From Capitulum mitella (Eukaryota; Arthropoda; Thecostraca; Pollicipedomorpha; Pollicipedidae), in contig CP099839.1 in NCBI GenBank assembly GCA_030062745.1, forward strand, positions 27,961,451 through 28,025,450: 64,000 nt of DNA. Direction: 5' to 3'. Below, piece by piece: positions 1 through 12,500 of this stretch (positions within the stretch are counted from its first letter, which is position 1; each line of letters starts with the position of its first letter). The notes under the pieces were generated by a model that worked only from the letters and a program-made list of their open reading frames with translations, was not told the origin of the DNA and did not search any database. Position numbers and translations under genes: made by a program.

Positions 1-479
1 TGGGTTGAAAACTAATAAGTACCAGCTTAAACCACCCAAGCACACCAAAACGCCTAACGTAATAAAACCTGTCGAGACGATGTTTTGCGTTATCCAAATT
101 GCATTGCTGTCTGCTTATCGCTGAAGTGATCCGTGAGACTCGATCCCGCGTGTGCAGAGGCGTTTTATTTCTGGTGAGACAGAACGCTGAGGAAAGCTGC
201 AGGCAGACACAGGAAATATGCCCGCACCATGCAAACTGCTGGCATGCAGCGGCCCGGCTGGCTCAGCGCCGATCTCATGCATGCCTGCGTCCCAGACCCA
301 TTCTCTCCGTGAAAGTTCCATTTTCCGTTCTCCTCGGCTGCCGATGCGGCCGTCCCGCCCGCGTTCCGCGAGCGCGAAGGGCTGCGTGGCCTTGCATTGT
401 CCGGCCGACTTCACCAGCGCATTGTGTCGCCACTTCCGGCGCGTCTGGCCGCGCCACTTTTGACCCAGTCCGCCGGCAG

Positions 480-590
480 GCCAGCGCCTCGAGCGACGAG
501 CCGCCGCCATGCCCGGAGGCGGCCGCGCGGCCGCCGCCCGCTGAGGTCGGAGCCGAGCTGAGCCGACTGCGGCGCGAAATGGACGCATTG
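480..590 (+). CDS. APC: APC exon 1 of window (putative)
   Basis: The acceptor is CGCCGGCAG and the donor TTG|GTGAGT. The exon is 37 codons, phase 0 at both ends, and encodes an acidic/Pro-rich stretch ending in the helical-looking ELSRLRREMDAL. It fits the phase of the next exon, but I see no residue match to the APC N-terminus, so assignment rests on splice sites and frame only. Confidence 0.4.
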
Positions 591-3500
591 GTGAGTACAT
601 GGATATGGACCCGCCATATGGACGCACCGGCGGGTCGCCACCGGTGCGGACGGCCCGCCAGACCGGCCGGCCGGCCGCCGGACGGCAAATATGGCGGCGC
701 CGGCCGACGGCGGAGGGGGAGGGTGACGCCGCAGCGTCACGGCCGGCCGGCGGCCGTGACGCTGCCGGCTGCCTGTTTGTTTTGTGCCGGACGGCGGCCG
801 ACGAAACGGGCCGACCTTTGGCGCGTGCCGCGGTGACCGTTACCCTTCTCTGTCCTCCCGCTGCTCTGTCCGACTTCGTCCTTGATCTTGTCTGAGATAC
901 GACTGAAAAGTGTGCGCACAGAAATGGCTGTCAGCAGTCGTCTGGGAGCGTAGCTTTTACGCAAACGCACAGCACAGTTGCGCCCGCCCGAATCATTTTC
1001 GACGTCCCGTTAGCCAACGTCCTGCCGCATTTAAATTTCCCGTCTGGGAATTTGCGCATTACCCTGTGTGCTGGCTGACATCCTCTCCCGCCCTCAGTCG
1101 TCCTCATCGTCTGACGTTCTGTCCCACCCTCGCACGTCCTCGTCGTCTGACGCTCTCTCCCGTCCTCAGCCGTCCTCGTCGTCTGGCGTTCTGTCCCGTC
1201 CTCAGACGTCCTCGTCGTCTGACGCTCACTCCTGCCCTCAGTCGTCCTCGTCGTCTGACGATGAGGAGGAGGCCGTCTCCGGCTCAGGCGCAGGGGACGG
1301 GGGCGGCCCCAGCCTGCAGGAGGCGCCGCTGCGGAGGCGGCGCGGTCCGCTGATGGGCGTGGACGAGGTTGACTGGGCCGACAACCCGCTCTGGCACAGC
1401 GGGCCGCCCTCCATCGGGGCCCGCGACATCGGCCCACTCCGACTGCCGCTCGACGACCAGGTCAGTGCTGGTGACCTCAGGCCAGTCAGCGTAGTGACCT
1501 CGGGTCGGCCCTCCTAACGGGCGGCACCACTTTGGTGGGAGTCTGATGACCTCAGGTCAATCTTCATGACACGTGGCACCGCTGTGGTGGCAGTCTATAA
1601 ATCTCAGGTTAGCCTTCCTGTTGAGGGATGTGGTAACGTTCTGATAGCTTCTAGCTCCAGCCTTGTACTTACGATTTGGTGACGTTTGGTCAGTCTGGCT
1701 GGCAGTCCTGTGGTGGTGGTCTGATGGCTTCAGATCTGGAGCTGGGGAAACAATCTTGTGAGCTTGAGTCAGTGCGTTTCGACTGTGGGTTATGGGTCAA
1801 AACCGCCGTGAGCTCCTGGAGAAAGGTTGGAATTTGATTAGACTCATGTAACGATTTCGGATTCAAGCGCGGGATTTTGTGCACAGATTCAGTAAGAATG
1901 TTGAACAGAAGCATGAAATGTTGGTAGTGATAAACGTTGGGAAAACGTCAGATAAAACCTCATTTTGACCCTGAAAGTTCGCCTCGGCCCACACACGTGG
2001 GCGTCACAGCGACTCGTGCATCAAGGGATACCTGGGATAGACGCGAGATAGAAAGCGTCATATTGATCTCTTTCTCCCTCCCCTCTTTCCTCTCCCTCTC
2101 TCTCTCCATCTTCTTCCCCCTCCCCTCCTTCCTTCTCTGCCTCTCTCTCTCATTCTCCCTCTTTCATCCTCTCTTTCTCTCTCCCTCCTCTTCCATGCAC
2201 TCTCTCTCTGTCCTCGCTGACCGTCCCACTTTCTCCTCACCCCCGCCGCACGACGCATCCCCTATGCACTGCGTCACACTGCGCCACACTGTGCCGCGCG
2301 CCGGCCGGCCGCCACTCTCATCTCCATCTCCGGCACGCCTGTCGGCCGTAAAACACTCGACTGCCAGCCTGGGCCGTCTCCCTGAGGCCCGTCTCGCCGG
2401 CAGGCGACCACCGGCGGCCGGCGGCTGCCGCCGGCCGAGCCGGGCGACGCCTCGGAGCTGTCGCTGTCGCTGCTGCGGCTGCTGCACTGCTCGGACGGCG
2501 AGCTGATGACCAGCACCCTGCTGGGCATGTCGTCCAGCGCCGAGAGCTGCGCCGCGCTCCGCCAGCAGGGCGGCCTGCCGCTGGTCGTGCAGCTGATCCA
2601 CGCGCCGCAGACGAGTCCGCCGGCCGGTGCCCGGCCACGGCCCGACAAACAGGTAACCGGCAGACAAACAGGGAACAGGCTGACAGACAGATAACCGGCT
2701 GGCAAATAGGGAACCGGCCGACAAACAGGTAACTGTCTGCCTGCCTGTTTTGGGCGGGCAAACAGGTAACCGGCCGACAAATAAGGAACAAGCAGACTAA
2801 CAGGGAACCGGCCGACAGTCAGGTAACCGACCGACAAACAGAGAACAGGCAGACAAACAGGAAACCAGCCAACAGACAGGCAAACAGATAACCGACCGAC
2901 ACGGTGGCAGCCCGACAAACAGGTACTCTGCCAACAAATAGGGAACGGACCGGCAAACGGGTAACGGTCCACACATGGCCAGGGCGTGACAAACAGGTAA
3001 CGGTCGACATTGCGGCGTCTGACGCCCGGTACTGGTGTCTAGTCCACTGTCCACGCGATGGATCACTGCACAGGCTGCTGAAGAACAGTACAAAACACAG
3101 ACAACGACAATGAATAGGAACAGGCTGCACGTGCTATGAAAGTAGATGGGAAAGTACAGAGCACGGACTGTGACGGAGGTGGGAACTGTACACGCACTGT
3201 GAAGGTGGCTGGAAAGCAGAGGACCCGGACCACGGAAGCAGCTGGGAAAGCGCAAGCCACACCGTGACCGTGGATGGGACCACGAAGACCGGCCGTCATG
3301 ACCGGGGAATGCAAGCCGGCGGAACGCACCGGCCGTGCCGACGCGCCCGGCTGCCGGCCGGTGCACGGCTGCTGATGCGGCGGATGTCGTTCCCGCGATA
3401 GCCGTGCACACCTGCCGGCGGCCTTGGTGCCGCTCGGCGGACGTGCGCGATGCATTGCGTCCGGCGGAGAGCGGGTCTGTCGACGTCGCGACGCCACGGT

Positions 3501-6500
3501 GCCGGCGCGCCGAGTGACGCGTCACAACACACCCGCCCGAGGGCGCCAACCACAACAGCGGCGTCGCAGGAGCTACCGGGAACGCTGACATCAGAGTGAC
3601 TCAGGCCGCTCCTGTGTGTTGCGTCCGTTTGGACAGGGGTGGGAATGCTGGCTTAGTTTGATGGCGGCCGATTTAATGGTGCGATGCGGTTTCACGTGTC
3701 GTCCTCGCCCGGTCTGACAGAGCGATTACTCGGTGTAATTAGGCGGCAGGCGCAGGCTGTTGTCCATCCGTGCAGCCGTGTCAGGTTTTGCGCGGTGGCG
3801 TTTCGCCACTTTGCCTCTAGATTTGTGAGAACAACATAAGTTGCTCAGCTCTGACAACTTTCATGCTTAACATTAACCTCGACTTTAATACGCAACATTA
3901 TTTTAATACTTTAATACGCAACATTGCTGTTCGCAAACGATGTAAGCTGCGCCGTCTGCGGTCGGCAATATCTGCACCTTTGAATGAAAACCGCGTTAAG
4001 GCCCATTACCTGTCGCTGATCAGCACGGCATTCTGAGCAGAGGGACTATACTTCGTACAAATAAAAATATAACTTCCCGTCACGTTAGGGACCGATGGTT
4101 TGAAGGACCATTTGCTGGATATTGTAGATTTGTCGTCATATCATGTAATTTCTTCAACAGCTAGCCAAATATCACACGCAGATTTGTCGTACCTTTCATT
4201 CAGCGTCTGATTCACCTCAGTTCGTTCAGTACATGCCTCGCAAAGAGCCAACAAAGTTCAAACATTAGTAGACTTCTGAGCGATCATGAGTGGAAGATAT
4301 TCGTAATGTACGAGTTTTCGTCTGCCTTTACGTTCAGGCGGGCTTCTACGTTTCTGGCGCGCGTGCGACATTTGCTGCAGCTGTGCGTTTCAGATAGAAC
4401 TGTGTACTGAGGCGTCCGAACAGGGCCGTGGTCCGAACTTTGCTCATTTGTATGTGTACCGGGCGTATGCTATTCATTGACGTATGAAGACAGCAAGTAT
4501 GATGGATTGACGTAAGTAGCTGGACACTTTTTTTGAACTTTTCTCAGTGCTAGGCACGCTGGAACATGTTTAAATGGGGAATGTTTCTGAAAAAGACGAG
4601 GCAAATATGAGGTAAGGCATTGCTTAGCAGTCCGAAGGTCAGGCCTATTTCGTGGTGATTTTCTGACCAACCGTAAATGATTATCTCTATTAACAAAGCT
4701 ATATAATGAATGAGGATGCTGCATGAGTGTTAATTTCAAGATCATATAGGCCTATTGATTTAAAAAAGCTGAAGTCCTTTTCACTTTGAGAAGCCACAAA
4801 CCTTTTGAATTTTTAGGAATGCAGGCATCTGATTTTTAAAAGCATGCTTTCTTTATATTTTTGAATGTGCTCAGCCTTCTGACTCCTTACCACCTGCTCA
4901 AAAGCCACAGGCTTTGTGCATGGTAACATGCTGCAGGCATTCAGCCTGTTCACATACCACAGCCTTTCCACATGTTCACATTCTGCAGGTTTTGTGCATG
5001 CTCACAAGTTGCTCACTTGCAATTTGCTAACAAGTTGCTGGACTTCTGTTTGCAGGCAGGTTGCAGGCTGTTGGCATGCTCACGAGCTGCAAGCTTTTTT
5101 GTGATCACTATGTGGGCTTTCTTCATACTCACAAGCCACAAACTTTCTGCATGCTCACTCATTGCAGGCATTCCACTTGCTCACAGGGTGCAGGTTTTTT
5201 CTTTGCTCACAAGGCACAGGGTTTCTGCTTACCCACAAACTGCTTGCTTTCCATATGTTGACCAGCTGTGAGCTCTCAACATCTCACAACCTTCAGGCGT
5301 TGTGCCTGCTGGCATGCCTACGCTTTCTGCATGCTTACAAGCTGCACGTTTTGTGCTGTCTTATAAGTTGTAGGCTTCCTGAGTGTTTACGCACATGCTG
5401 CAGACTTTCCTCAAGCTTGAGGTCAGAATTTCAGTATTTTTCAAGGTTTTCTGATCTGAGGACATTTCCCTTGCAAATTTTTGAAATGAGTGACATGAAA
5501 TCTTTTGTTTTCAAATGATGAAAAAACAAGTCATGCATTGCACATTCATCGAAGTCCTCCATCATAACACTGTTTAATAAGGATTTCCACAGTAAGTCAC
5601 ACATCAAGATTGTCAATCTACTGCCAATTTGGAACATCATTACCATGTTTATGAAGTCTCACATCAGGCTGTAGCTGTACAGGTTAATCTGAATGTGCAC
5701 ACTGTAAACTTTTTTCAATATTGGCATAATCACATTGCAATGGTACACCTTTGGTGGTATTCTCATTTTTCATTTTGCTCTCATGGATGTCACATGTGGA
5801 AAGTAAAACTCTAGCCTTGGCTGCTCATAAACTGCAGGTTTTATGCATGTTCACAGTCTGCAGGCTTTCTGCATGCTCACAAATTACAGGTTTAAATGAT
5901 TATAATTTAAATAGTGATTTAAAGGATTAAATGTATGATTGACACAGATTGCGGGTTTAAATGATTAGTACTGTGTTACAGAGCCATGTCAAAGGCAAAG
6001 CTATCAGTTTCTTGAAATGTCGTATGTAATAGGCTTTCGGTAAAATGTGTGTGGTTGAGGACAAGGTGAAAGGACAGTTAAGTATAAAAAAAATTCCTAC
6101 ATTATATTGGTTTGCATAATGCCACTCACAAGCGCTACTTGGCAACTCGCACGCTTGAACGAAGCTGTAAACATTGTCGGTCTGGCCACAGAATGAACGA
6201 GAACTTCCCGTCGAGGCAAGCAAAGATGGAGCTTGGCTGGACCTCGCGTCAGCTCTGCAAACTCTGCACCGGACGCCATCTGACGAGAGAATTCGAGTGA
6301 AGATATTGGGTAAGCCACATATTTAATATGATAGCGTACAGTCCAACGGAAGGTATCGATCACCAACAAGCATTGCAGTGAGGTTACTAAATAATGCACT
6401 CCGAAGTTGTCATTCCTTCGTCTTGATTTGCCAGGTTTTTCGCATATTGGGTTTGGCGATTTTTCGCATTTGTACAGGAATCAAATACTTTCGAATTAAA

Positions 6501-9500
6501 ACTATCAATAAGAGAAGACTTCCAAATAAACTGACGTGGTCCGGAGGGGAAGATGTAAACTTCATCGTTGTTGCATTTTCTGTGTAACGAGCCAGCTGAC
6601 ACAAAGCACATGTTTGTGCTCTTGTTGCGTGTTGTTATGCCTGGGGCCTAACTGATTTGTATCTATTAGTGCGGTCACTGTCTTGACACGCTTTGATTCC
6701 CAACGTTTTGCGTTCCAGGAGATGGTGCCCAGGCGGGAAAGTTCACCGTCTTTACAAACTTCTCCATCACTCTTCTCTACGAGACTCTCCCTCACATGAA
6801 GAAGCCGCTTGTGATTGGGACTGGAAAACTGAGCGAAAATTATGAAAACTTAAGTGAGCCTGTGAAGAACCTAAACGACCAAATTTTTTTCTGTGCAGCG
6901 CGATGGCTTGATCATTGATGAGCATCAACAGCTGTTCGACTTTTACCTTGGCGGTGATTACAAATTCTTTTTAATTGTGTTAGGTTTTAACGCTGCCCAT
7001 TCCACTTTTGCTTGCATTTACTGTCATGCTTCCAACGCGGACCGGTATCACGGAGATCACAAGCGTACACGTACGTCGACAAGACGTGTGTGTGAAAGAT
7101 CCAGGCGTAGTGCGACCGAGTTTGGTGACGGCTGTGCCATTGGACCGCGTGGCAATCGACACTTTGCATCTGCATCTCCGTGCAACTGACAAACTTTTTC
7201 AGTGTGTATTCGATCACGTTCATGGCCGCGCTGAGCGTGAGCAGTTTGTAACCGCTATACAGAGCAGCGTTACAACGTGGGGCAAATTCGCCGCAGGAAA
7301 GGAAAAGATTGAGACTAGCGGGCTATCTGCGTCGGACAGGGACGGGATCCTTCGCGCACTGACAACAACTGACGCTTTGCTTGAGTGTGCGTCGTCTGAT
7401 GTAGGAGGTAAGAAACTCAAGGAGATACTCGCGGAGCATTGTCACCTGTATCAGCTTGTCAAGACCAGTAGACATGCGTTAGGTCTGAAAGAAGCCGGGA
7501 AGAAATTTATCAGGCTGTTCCTTGAAGTTTTCCAGAAAAAAATGGTAACATCATGCCTACATATCATGTGCTTTCATGTTCCAGAATTAGTGCAACGATT
7601 GGGCGTACTAGGTGCTTTTTGTCAGCAGGCTGACGAAAAACTTAACCATGACATCGCGGCAGGATAATTACGGTGTTCCAACTACAAAGATGGACCGCGT
7701 CAGGTCATTCAAAGGCACTGCAGGAAAACGCTGTATCGTACCCGTTAGCGGGTACGATACAGTGTTTTCCTGTGTTTTCCAGCGTTACCCGCTAGCGGGC
7801 ATGTTGTAGCGTTTTCCTGTGTAGTCGTTTTCACAGATGTGACGTTCGTTTGACTCGTGCCAATACAATCACATGAGCTGGATTGATTTGATGTGGTGTT
7901 ATTTGCAGCGAATGCGACTAGCAGTTTATTCTGATCAAGTCTGCACTATCGCACATATACCAGCTGATTATTCTCTGAACCACTTTTTGGTGGTCATATA
8001 CTCTAATTATGACGTTCTGATGAACATTTCTTGGGATCGGGTGATTATTTCGCAATGTTCACTTTCTGCAACATGTTTGCAATCATTGCAGTCATAGGCT
8101 GCCATATATGGTATATTATAGGTACGTATGTGTTCGCCATTGTTGATGAACGCGTTTACAGCAAACTTCAGTTTGCCCTTCATATCTAGACCATTCTGCA
8201 ACATTGCATAATCTAAGTGCAGTCAATTCTTTGGTCGCACACCTTTTGCAATTCACATCTGATGTTGTGAAATTATAATGAAGACGCGGTGATCGAAATA
8301 ACCTGGTAACTCTTGGCCGCACCAGCGTTTCAAACAATTTTCGGTTTTTGCAATGCATTTGCAGCAGTTGCAAACAAATGTCCCTTTTACTTCGTTATCA
8401 GCGCGAACATGTTTATGTGCCATCATTGATGAGCAATGAAAATCTCAATGTTAAGTACTAGATGGCAGCTGATTTTAGGCCGTGTTGCAATATTGCAGAA
8501 AGCATTAAACACTACGCTCGCACATATCTTGTGCACTTCGCAGGCATTCAACGTAGCCGACTCTTGGATGAAAGCTCTGCCAAAAAATACACAGGATTAT
8601 TCAAGCCATTTCATAAATTACATGCATATCATCGGGATTGCTATTGAATCTACTGGCTGTTGCACGCCAGTTGCACATCTTCCAAACGAATCCACATTGT
8701 GTGCTCACCAACGTCTAAAATTTGTGTTATCTCTTGTTAAAGGTGTGCAGTCTCTGACTGGTCGTATTACATCATCGAGCACACATTTCACCTATTTGCA
8801 GGAATGAATTGCAAATGCAACCCAACTTGGCCCCTTAAGTTACTGTAGTACGACATCCCGGATATTTTTCCCAGTTTCCTCAGATATCGCCCTACTTGAA
8901 AGTGTGCGTCGAAATTTGAAAATGGTTACACGGCTAAGATGAGAGCTAGATATGGTCAGGACGCGCCGAAATTTCACGGATCTCCTATGTTAAAATCGGC
9001 TTGTGTGCAGTTCTTTCATGCAAATTGGCCTCTTAAGTACCAACGCTACGGCCACAACGAGTAGTGCATGTTATAGCGAAAGCTTTGTTCTACTTGGGAC
9101 CAGGCGTCGAATTTTAGTTTTCCAGGTTAGTTAGTAACTATACTGGTTACACCGCGATTTCAGGCAAATTTCCCTATGGCGGCCTTACGCTTAGGGCCCG
9201 ACCGGAACGCCAAATGAGCGGCTCGGTCCGTAACGAGGCCATTTGTGTTCATTTTTTAGCACGCCGGCCTAATCGATTGATTTCTTCCTCCTCTGTCTTT
9301 TCTCTGTCTAGCCGATCGACGGATTTGAGACATGCCCTAACGTTTGGTAGGTCACTGATCTTTCTTTGTTCTGCTCATTTCCGACTAATCGCCGGTCTCT
9401 GTCGCTCCGCAGATCCGCTCTTCGGCGTCGCACGCGTTGCACAACCTGGTGCACTCGCAGGGCGACGACAAGCGGGCGCGGCGGGAGGCTCGCGTGCTGC

Positions 9501-12500
9501 GCCTGCTCGAGCAGCTGCGCCAGTTCACAGAGGGCCTCTGGCAGCGGATGGATGAACAGGGACACGGCATGATCATGGACGGTACGTCGCCGTGCGCGAC
9601 CAAGCTGGCGACTTTTGTACGGAAGCGGCCAGGGCCTTTGAAGAACATTTTGTTACTACTGTTCTTTCGTTCGTCCGTTTGTTTGTTTGTTTGTTTGTTT
9701 GTTTATTTGTTTCTTTTTGCCTGAAGACTCGATCTGAGATATATGCCGTACGTCTGTGGCAGCTGCATATTATTTTTCGATCCAACAACGCACTCAGTGT
9801 TGCATCCAAAATCATTTGAGTGCCAAACACGCCATTTATTGAAGTGCCCAAAGACCATTTCGTTATGAGGACTATTTTTGGATTCATCTAGGCTGCATGC
9901 TTGCCGCTCTATGACCACTGACTCGGTGTGCTTTTCAACTTCTCCCAAACAACACAGATAAGCTTCAGTTGCTCTGGTCTCGCGCATAGCCAGAGCGAAA
10001 TTCCAATGAAATAATCATAGTGTTGTTTCTAAGATGCTTATTGTGCGTAACAATTTACGTACGGTTCACTTATCATTTTGTTACACGTCATGAAGTGTAT
10101 TGGGAAGGTCGCTGTCCTCAGAAACATCATTCCAGCAATCGCTTCTTGCCGCCGGTTTTGTCCAACGCGACGCGTTCCGTGAGAAGCCGATGCTAAGCTG
10201 GGGGCGAACGTGGCGCACGATCTGACCTGAGTCGTTGTTGACTCCGTCAGACTCGATGGACCAACACCCGGTGCCGACGGTGGTGGCGCTGATGAAGCTG
10301 TCCTTCGACGAGGAGCATCGCAGCGTCATGTGCCAGCTGGGCGGCCTGTACACGGTGGCCGAGCTGATCCAGACCGACCACGAGGCGCACGGCTCGGCCA
10401 CGGCCCACCTCACCTGCAACAGCACCCGCAGGTACGGTCCGTCTGGTCGTAAAGCAGGGACTCCGTCTGATCGTAAAAAAAAACAGAGTCTGCAGGTATG
10501 GTCCGTCTGACGTAACGCAGCACCCGAAGTATGGTCCTTGTGACCCTAACGCAGTGCCGACTGGTGCGGCACCGCTGGCCTGGTTAACGCCGACTCGATC
10601 TGCTGTATTTGCCATATCGACGGCTCATATGAGCTTCAGAAACCAGAGCAGGAGCAGTGTGGTGGTATTGCACTGCTCGTCGAAGCTCTGACTCGTCAGA
10701 ATCAAGTAAATTACTTGCACAAAGCACCTTTGACAACCAACGCGTCTTGACGCACCGTGGTCACTACTCAGTCGTGCCTTTTATTTAGCTAAGCACCACA
10801 CCAGCTCATCAGTCTGAGATCCCGGCGCGCTCCGGCTGCCCGGGACGGTTCCCTCTGCGGCTGGGACGCGGCCTGTGACCTGCCTCTCTCTCGCCCGGCA
10901 GGTTTGCAGGCATGACGCTGACGAACCTGACGTTCGGGGACGGCACCAACAAGGCGCTGCTGTGCGGTCTGCGCGGCTTCATGAGGGCACTGGTGGCCCA
11001 GCTGCACTCCCCGAATGAGGATCTGACCCAAGTGAGACGACACGGGACGGGAGAGGCATGGGATCTCAGCTGCGGCAGATGAATCATGCGCCGTGACGAT
11101 GAACCGTGAAAGAACCATGCATGCCTTTGGGTCCGCACGGAATGCGGATCAGCATGGTTTTGCGTCCAATTCTCAGTTGGCCTGGGTAAATGTTGCATTA
11201 CCTGGACGCCGCTTTGCTCCGCTGGAACGCGACGTTTCCGAAATGACGCGATGAAACGCCCACCTCAGCAAGCGGGTCAATACAAAACGGGGATAACCTG
11301 CATTCCATCGGGATCCAGCGGCATATCTGGTACCAACCGTCGACCAGACTTCTGCCTGGTCAGGGCCGGCGCACTGAGGAACCTGTCGTGGCTGGCAGAC
11401 TGATATTCCGACCCCTCGCCTGACCTGCCCGAGGCCACGACCAGAGTTCCAAGAAACCTCTCATGGGAGGGGGGGGGGGGCGGTTCTGGTGTTCTGACCC
11501 GTCGCCTGACCTGCCACAGGTCACGGCCAGCGTGCTGAGGAACCTCTCCTGGAGGGCTGACACGGCGAGTAAACAGACACTACGGGAGGTGGGGGCAGTG
11601 ACGGCGCTCACCCAGGCGGCCATGGCCGCCCAGAGGGAGTCCACACTCAAGTCGGTGCTGTCGGCTCTGTGGAACCTCTCCGCCCACTGCGGCATGAATA
11701 AGGTCAGGGCTGCGGCCAGCGGGCGGCAGAACGCTTGCCAGCCGTTGAGTAACGATCCGAAGACCCCGTATGACGTTGAAGGCTCGGCACTACACTTACA
11801 AAACATACGTGGAGTTTCACGCATGCTAATTGAATTTCATTGTGATATCTAATTTAACTGATAACGATTTAAATTGTGTTGACGGTGATGTAATTCGATG
11901 ATTGTGATTTAGTCATATTGACAGTGTGGTTGCTCAGCTGATGGCCCGGTTTCAGGCCGACATATGCGAGGTGGACGGTGCCCTTGCGTTCCTGGTAAAG
12001 ACGCTGACGTACGAGTCGCCTTCCAAAACAACGGCGATCATAGAGAACGGCGGCGGAATCCTCAGGAATATGTCAAGCCATATCGCCAGCAGGGAGGATT
12101 ACAGGTACCAAACGGCGCGCAAAGTACCGCTAAATGAATTCTGGATAACAGATGCAAAGAAGCCATTTGTGTTGTTAGTTGCGCGCCTTTGCGTGCGCCG
12201 TACATCTCCCACAAAGCGACTGGTGCCTGGGCTGAAAGTCGTTCGTGACATTAATCTGTTGCCGCATCCTGCATCTGCAATATCAAATTGGTGGCCCTGG
12301 TTCTGTGGTTACTCCGCCACACCGTAAATAACGGCGGATACCGTTCCGCTAAAATAAAACGTGCGGTTTCCTGCAGTCACGAGCAATATCCTTCCCTGAC
12401 CGCTTCGCTCGTTCCGCAGGCAAATTCTGCGCGAGCACAACTGTCTGCAGACGCTGCTGCAGCAGCTCAAGTCTTCCAGCCTGACGATCGTCAGCAACGC

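Noticed and set aside
2274-3130. Minus-strand frames rich in CLSVGRFPVCLPV-type repeats
   Set aside because: They are translations of the 19-bp minisatellite and the APC exon 3 complement, with no independent coding evidence.
7823-8810. AT-rich region with recurrent TTGCAATATTGCAG-like words, considered as a MITE
   Set aside because: I could not find paired ends or a target duplication, so there is not enough to call an element.
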